DNA of 9,819 nt from Burkholderiales bacterium (GTDB taxonomy: Bacteria; Pseudomonadota; Gammaproteobacteria; Burkholderiales; Burkholderiaceae): NCBI GenBank assembly GCA_947372535.1, contig CANBUA010000183.1, forward strand, positions 1 to 9,819, given 5' to 3'. Shown piece after piece: positions 5,902 through 9,819 of this stretch. Position 1 is the stretch's first letter. The number at the start of each line of letters is the position of its first letter. The notes under the pieces are model-generated. The model had not been told where the DNA came from, ran no database searches, and saw only the letters and a list, made by a program, of their open reading frames with translations. The position numbers were made by a program, and so were the translations under genes.

Positions 5902-8205
5902 ATGCTGATTTCCTTCCCGACCGCAGCGCGGTTCAAGCCAGCGCTGCTGGTGGCTTGTCTGGCCCTCTCCCTCATGCATTCGGCGTGGGCCGTTGAGCCG
6001 TTTGTGCTCAAGGACATCCGCGTCGAAGGCCTGCAGCGGGCCGATGCCGGTACCGTGTTTGCCTCGCTGCCCTTCCGAGTGGGTGACACTTACACCGACG
6101 ACAAGGGCGCCGCCGGTCTGCGCTCCCTGTTCGCCACCGGCCTGTTCAAGGATGTGCGCATCCAGATCGATGGCAATGTGGTCGTCGTCGTGGTGGAAGA
6201 GCGCCCGGTGATCTCACGCGTCGAGTTCGTCGGCACGCGCGAGTTCGAAAAAGATGCGCTGGTCAAGGCGCTCAAGGACGTGGGCGTGGGCGAAGGCCAG
6301 CCTTTCGACCGGGCCCTGGCCGATCGCGCCGAGCAGGAGCTCAAGCGCCAGTACCTGACCCGAAGCCTCTACGGCGTCGAGGTGGTCACCACGATCACCC
6401 CGGCCGAGCGCAATCGCGTCAACGTCACCTTCACCGTGACCGAAGGCGATGTCACCAAGATCAAGAACATCCGCATCACGGGCAACCAGGCTTTCTCGGA
6501 AAGCACGCTGCTGTCGCAGATGGACCTGAGCATGGGCAATTGGCTGTCCTGGTACACCAAGTCCGACCAGTACGCGCGCTCCAAGCTCAATGCCGACCTG
6601 GAGACGCTGAAGTCCTACTACCTGAACCGGGGCTACCTGGAGTTCAAGATCGAGTCCACCCAGGTGGCCATCTCGCCGGACAAGCAGGACATCGGCATCA
6701 CCGTCAACGTCAACGAAGGCCCTCGCTACGTGGTGACGGCCGTTCGCCTGGAAGGCGATTACCTGGGCAAGGAAGACACCTTCCTCAAGCTCATCACCAT
6801 CAAGCCGGGCGAGGCTTATCGGGCCGAAGACGTGGCCTCGACCGTCAAGGCCTTCACCGAACGCTTTGCGGCTTTTGGCTATGCCTTTGCCCGCGTGGAC
6901 TTCCGCCCCGAGCTCAACCGAGACAAGGGACAGGCCGTGGCGGTGCTGTCGGCCCAACCTCAGCGCCGTGTCTATGTGCGCCGCATCAATGTGGCGGGCA
7001 ATTCGCGCACCCGTGACGAAGTCATCCGCCGCGAGTTCCGCCAGTTCGAAGCGGCTTGGTACGACGGCCAGAAGATCAAGCTGTCACGCGACCGCGTGGA
7101 CCGCCTGGGCTACTTCAAGAACGTCAGCGTGGACACCGCCGAGGTGCCGGGCACGGCCGACCAGGTGGACCTGACCATCACCGTGGAAGAAAAGCCCACA
7201 GGCAACCTGATGCTGGGCGCCGGCTTCTCCAGCGCCGAAAAGTTCACCATCACGGGCTCGATCAAGCAGGACAACGTCTTTGGCACGGGCAACTACCTGG
7301 GCGTCGAGGTCAACACCAGCAAGTACAACCGCACCATCGTGCTCAGCACGGTCGACCCCTATTTCACGGACAACGGGGTGTCCCGATCCTACGATCTGTT
7401 CTACCGCACCTCGCGCCCCTTGAGCAGCCAGGGCGGTGACTACGAGATCATCACCCCCGGTGCGGCCGTGCGCTTTGGCGTGCCCTTCACCGACTACGAC
7501 ACCGTGTTCTTTGGCGCTGGCGCCGAGCAGACGGCCATCCACGGCAACCTCGGGTTGCCAGTGAGCTACCGCCTGCACCGTGAATTGTTTGGTGAGCGCA
7601 GCGTGTCTGTTCCGCTGACCGTGGGCTGGTCGCGCGACGGCCGCAACAGCGCCATCGCCCCCACGGACGGCCGTTTCCAGAAGATCAATCTGGAGTGGGG
7701 CGTGGCCGGGGATACACGCTACCTGCGAAGTGACTACCAATTCCAGCAGTTCTACCCCTTCAACAACCGCTACAGCATTGGCTTCAACAGCGAGTTTGGC
7801 TGGGGCCGAGGGCTGCAGGGCAAGCCCTTTCCAGTCTTCAAGAACTTCTACGGTGGCGGCCTGGGCACGGTCCGAGGCTTCGAGCAGAACTCGCTGGGCC
7901 CGATCGACATCGAAGGTGCCTACGTGGGTGGTACCAAACGCATCAACCTGAACACCGAATTGTTCGTGCCTTTCCCCGGGGCGGGCAATGACCGCACCTT
8001 GCGCCTGTTTGGCTACATGGATGCCGGCAACGTGTGGGGCGAGGATGAAAACGTGCTGCTGAAGGATTTCCGGGCGTCGGTCGGGGTGGGCATCAGCTGG
8101 GTATCTCCGGTCGGGCCCCTCAAACTGAGTTACGGCAAGCCCCTGCGCTACTTCGATCAAGATAAAATCCAGAAACTCCAGTTCCAGATTGGCACCGTCT
8201 TCTGA
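5902..8205 (+). CDS. bamA: Outer membrane protein assembly factor BamA (Omp85 family)
   Basis: Core of the BAM complex, which folds and inserts beta-barrel proteins into the outer membrane. The 767-residue precursor begins with a signal peptide: basic R10/K12, a hydrophobic core at 14-25, and likely cleavage after SAWA (27-30) before VEPF. Five POTRA domains follow at about 33-102, 103-183, 184-273, 274-353 and 356-431. POTRA5 carries the conserved INVAGNSRTRDEVIRREFRQ (362-381). The 16-strand barrel spans about 434-767 and includes the family motif VRGF (657-660) in loop 6. It ends with a terminal phenylalanine (QIGTVF), the usual outer-membrane sorting signal. Length is normal for betaproteobacteria (E. 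coli 810). No good Shine-Dalgarno precedes ATG 5902; the next in-frame ATG (5974) would destroy the signal peptide. Initiation may depend on ribosomes finishing rseP 12 nt upstream. Confidence 0.98.
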   Translation: MLISFPTAARFKPALLVACLALSLMHSAWAVEPFVLKDIRVEGLQRADAGTVFASLPFRVGDTYTDDKGAAGLRSLFATGLFKDVRIQIDGNVVVVVVEERPVISRVEFVGTREFEKDALVKALKDVGVGEGQPFDRALADRAEQELKRQYLTRSLYGVEVVTTITPAERNRVNVTFTVTEGDVTKIKNIRITGNQAFSESTLLSQMDLSMGNWLSWYTKSDQYARSKLNADLETLKSYYLNRGYLEFKIESTQVAISPDKQDIGITVNVNEGPRYVVTAVRLEGDYLGKEDTFLKLITIKPGEAYRAEDVASTVKAFTERFAAFGYAFARVDFRPELNRDKGQAVAVLSAQPQRRVYVRRINVAGNSRTRDEVIRREFRQFEAAWYDGQKIKLSRDRVDRLGYFKNVSVDTAEVPGTADQVDLTITVEEKPTGNLMLGAGFSSAEKFTITGSIKQDNVFGTGNYLGVEVNTSKYNRTIVLSTVDPYFTDNGVSRSYDLFYRTSRPLSSQGGDYEIITPGAAVRFGVPFTDYDTVFFGAGAEQTAIHGNLGLPVSYRLHRELFGERSVSVPLTVGWSRDGRNSAIAPTDGRFQKINLEWGVAGDTRYLRSDYQFQQFYPFNNRYSIGFNSEFGWGRGLQGKPFPVFKNFYGGGLGTVRGFEQNSLGPIDIEGAYVGGTKRINLNTELFVPFPGAGNDRTLRLFGYMDAGNVWGEDENVLLKDFRASVGVGISWVSPVGPLKLSYGKPLRYFDQDKIQKLQFQIGTVF

Positions 8206-8207
8206 TC

Positions 8208-8717
8208 ATGAAATCGCTTCGTCAAGTCCGGTTTGCTTTGCTGGCCCTCCTGGTGGCTGGCTCGGCCCATGCGCAGGAACTCAAGATCGGTGTGGTGAAC
8301 GTCGACCGCGTGTTGCGTGATGCCAGCCCGGCCAAGGCGGCCCAGGGCAAGCTGGAAGCCGAATTCAAACGCCGCGAAACCGAACTGGTTGACGTGGACA
8401 GCCGCCTGCGCAGCGCTTCCGAGAAATTCGACAAGGAAGCGCCCACCATGGCCGAGAGCGAGCGGGTTCGCCGGCAGCGCGACCTGGTTGATCAGGACCG
8501 CGAGCTGCAGCGCAAGCGCCGTGAATACCAGGAAGACCTGAACCAGCGCAAGAATGAAGAACTGTCTGCGCTGCTGGACCGTGTCGGCAAGTTGGTCAAG
8601 CAGATTTCCGAGCAGGACAAGTACGATCTGATCGTGCAGGAAGCCATGTACGCCAGTCCGCGCGTCGACATCACCGACAAGGTCATCAAGGCCTTGAACG
8701 CCGGAACGGTCAAGTGA
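8208..8717 (+). CDS. skp: Skp/OmpH periplasmic chaperone
   Basis: Periplasmic holdase that binds unfolded outer-membrane proteins after Sec export and hands them to BamA, its upstream neighbour. The 169-residue precursor has a clear signal peptide (K2, R5, R8, then [14 protein letters not shown]) with likely cleavage after A22, leaving [14 protein letters not shown]. This beta-strand start is typical of OmpH/Skp proteins. Residues about 40-135 are almost wholly charged and helical (K, E, R, Q, D rich), matching the long coiled-coil arms of the trimer. The C-terminal part, [20 protein letters not shown] (139-158), returns to the head domain and is the best-conserved stretch. The ATG lies 2 nt after the bamA stop with no recognisable Shine-Dalgarno, so translation is probably coupled. 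The stop overlaps the lpxD start by 4 nt. Confidence 0.95.
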   Translation: MKSLRQVRFALLALLVAGSAHAQELKIGVVNVDRVLRDASPAKAAQGKLEAEFKRRETELVDVDSRLRSASEKFDKEAPTMAESERVRRQRDLVDQDRELQRKRREYQEDLNQRKNEELSALLDRVGKLVKQISEQDKYDLIVQEAMYASPRVDITDKVIKALNAGTVK

Positions 8718-9808
8718 GCGCACCTTCTGCGCCTGCCGGAGATTCCCTTTCCCCATTTTCTTCGGCCCGCTCACCCGTGCAGGTGAGCCTGGCGGATCTG
8801 GTCCATGAGCTCGGTGGTGAACTGCGTGGCAATGCGGCGCTGGTGATCCGCGACATCGCTTCACTGGAGACGGCCGAGCCGCATGCCATCAGCTTTCTGG
8901 CCAATCCCAAGTTTGTGGCTCACCTGGCCAGCAGCCATGCCGGTTGCGTGATCGTGTCGCCTGCCTTGGCCGATCAGGCCCAGGCACGTGGGGCCGCCAT
9001 CGTCACGCCCGATCCCTACCTGTACTTTGCCCGCCTTACCCAGTGGTGGGCTGCGCGCGTGCGTCCTGTAGCGGCGGCGGCGGTTCATCCTTCGGCCGTG
9101 GTGCACCCCAGTGCGAAGGTCGGGCAGGGTGTCACCGTCGGGCCGTTGGCCGTGATCGAGGCTGGCGCCGTGCTGGACGACGGCGTGCTCATCGGTGCCC
9201 ACACGGTGGTGGGCGAGCGCGCCCACATCGGCCGCGACAGCCGCCTGGCCCCGCACGTGGTCATCGGCTTCGATTGCGTGGTGGGCGAGCGCTGCATCCT
9301 GCACGCTGGTGTGGTCATCGGGGCTGACGGCTTTGGCTTCGCGCCCAGCCAGGGCACCTACGTCAAGATCGAGCAACTGGGCGCCGTGCGCATCGGCGAC
9401 GATGTCGAGATCGGCGCCAACACCTGCATCGACCGCGGCGCCCTGGGCGACACGGTGATCAGCAAGGGCGTGAAGCTCGACAACCTGATCCAGATCGGTC
9501 ACAACACCCAGATCGGTGAGCACACGGCCATGGCCGGCTGTGTGGGCGTGGCCGGCAGCGCCAAAATCGGTGCGCACTGCACGGTGGGCGGTGCGGGCAT
9601 GATCCTGGGCCACCTCACCATCGTCGACAACGTCCACATCTCCTCGGGCACGCTGATCTCGCGGTCCATCCACCAACCCGGGCACTACAGCGGCGCCTTC
9701 CCGTTTGACGACAACGCATCCTGGGAAAAGAACGCTGCGACCCTGCGTCAGCTTCACGCGCTGCGTGAACGCATCCGCACCCTCGAAAAGCAAGTCAAGT
9801 CATCATGA
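8714..9808 (+). CDS. lpxD: UDP-3-O-(3-hydroxyacyl)glucosamine N-acyltransferase
   Basis: Cytoplasmic homotrimeric acyltransferase, third step of lipid A synthesis, adding a 3-hydroxyacyl chain from ACP to the 2-amino group of UDP-3-O-acylglucosamine. The 364 residues comprise the N-terminal uridine-binding domain (about 24-120, with FLANPKF at 61-67 and [10 protein letters not shown] at 99-108). A left-handed beta helix of hexapeptide repeats follows (about 124-315, recurrent V/I-x-I-G units). The catalytic histidine is H263 in [10 protein letters not shown]; a second conserved histidine is H300 in ILGHLTI. A C-terminal helix (337-362) carries the ACP-recognition region. The GTG start overlaps the skp stop (GTGA) with GGA 8 nt upstream. 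It adds about 20 Ser/Ala/Pro-rich residues compared with E. coli (341 residues). GTG codons at 8777 or 8783 would give a more usual N-terminus and cannot be excluded. Confidence 0.96.
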   Translation: MSAPSAPAGDSLSPFSSARSPVQVSLADLVHELGGELRGNAALVIRDIASLETAEPHAISFLANPKFVAHLASSHAGCVIVSPALADQAQARGAAIVTPDPYLYFARLTQWWAARVRPVAAAAVHPSAVVHPSAKVGQGVTVGPLAVIEAGAVLDDGVLIGAHTVVGERAHIGRDSRLAPHVVIGFDCVVGERCILHAGVVIGADGFGFAPSQGTYVKIEQLGAVRIGDDVEIGANTCIDRGALGDTVISKGVKLDNLIQIGHNTQIGEHTAMAGCVGVAGSAKIGAHCTVGGAGMILGHLTIVDNVHISSGTLISRSIHQPGHYSGAFPFDDNASWEKNAATLRQLHALRERIRTLEKQVKSS

Positions 9809-9819
9809 TGGACATTCAC
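9805..9819 (+). CDS. fabZ: Start of 3-hydroxyacyl-ACP dehydratase FabZ, truncated by the window end
   Basis: Only five codons are visible, reading MMDIH, in the frame that overlaps the lpxD stop as ATGA (9805-9808). Many betaproteobacterial FabZ proteins begin M(M)DIH before the LPHRYPF motif, and fabZ follows lpxD in nearly all such clusters. FabZ dehydrates 3-hydroxyacyl-ACP in fatty-acid elongation and competes with LpxA/LpxD for the same pool. The start may be 9805 or the adjacent ATG at 9808. Identity rests on context and these five residues only. Confidence 0.65.

Noticed and set aside
4246..5979. 577-codon antisense open frame opposite rseP
   Set aside because: It is a shadow of GC-rich codon structure. 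The product is rich in His, Gln and Arg with no recognisable domain, and it lies wholly opposite well-conserved genes.
8161..8168. TAAAAT, a -10-like hexamer just before skp
   Set aside because: It encodes conserved BamA residues (Asp-Lys-Ile), and there is no -35-like sequence 16-18 nt upstream.
1..9819. CRISPR array, insertion sequence, tRNA/rRNA gene or defence system
   Set aside because: No regularly spaced repeats, terminal inverted repeats, transposase motifs or RNA-gene signatures were seen; the window is a nearly continuous housekeeping gene cluster.

Overview
The window is about 9.8 kb of GC-rich (roughly 60-65% GC by eye) bacterial chromosome. All genes lie on the plus strand. It carries the conserved proteobacterial cluster pyrH-frr-uppS-cdsA-dxr-rseP-bamA-skp-lpxD-fabZ, which makes the outer membrane and its lipid precursors. 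The gene order (dxr between cdsA and rseP, not between frr and uppS as in Escherichia coli), the protein sequences and the FabZ start MMDIH point to a betaproteobacterium, most likely Burkholderiales (Comamonadaceae or a neighbouring Leptothrix/Aquabacterium-like group). The genus cannot be fixed from the sequence alone.

Layout: 1-570 is the 3' part of pyrH (UMP kinase), and 643-1203 is frr (ribosome recycling factor). After a 193-nt gap full of GC-rich stem-loops come uppS (1397-2221), cdsA (2225-3148) and dxr (3141-4373). A 121-nt gap follows, then rseP (4495-5889), bamA (5902-8205), skp (8208-8717) and lpxD (8714-9808). The first five codons of fabZ (9805-9819) are cut by the window end.

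How the genes fit together: pyrH supplies UDP for nucleotides and UDP-sugars, and frr recycles ribosomes. Dxr makes MEP for isoprenoid synthesis, and UppS extends the resulting isoprenoids to undecaprenyl diphosphate, the lipid carrier for peptidoglycan and O-antigen. CdsA makes CDP-diacylglycerol for phospholipids. RseP is the intramembrane protease of the envelope stress response. BamA inserts outer-membrane proteins that the chaperone Skp delivers. LpxD and FabZ draw on the hydroxyacyl-ACP pool for lipid A and fatty acids.

From uppS on, junctions are tight: a 3-nt gap, an 8-nt overlap, a 12-nt gap, a 2-nt gap and two 4-nt overlaps. This suggests extensive translational coupling, broken only before frr, uppS and rseP.

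I see no mobile element, CRISPR array, tRNA, rRNA or sign of horizontal transfer, and no undescribed system. The points worth a second look are regulatory: the stem-loops before frr and uppS, a possible promoter inside the rseP end, and two genes (bamA, skp) without a visible Shine-Dalgarno. Terminal extensions on several enzymes are also noted.
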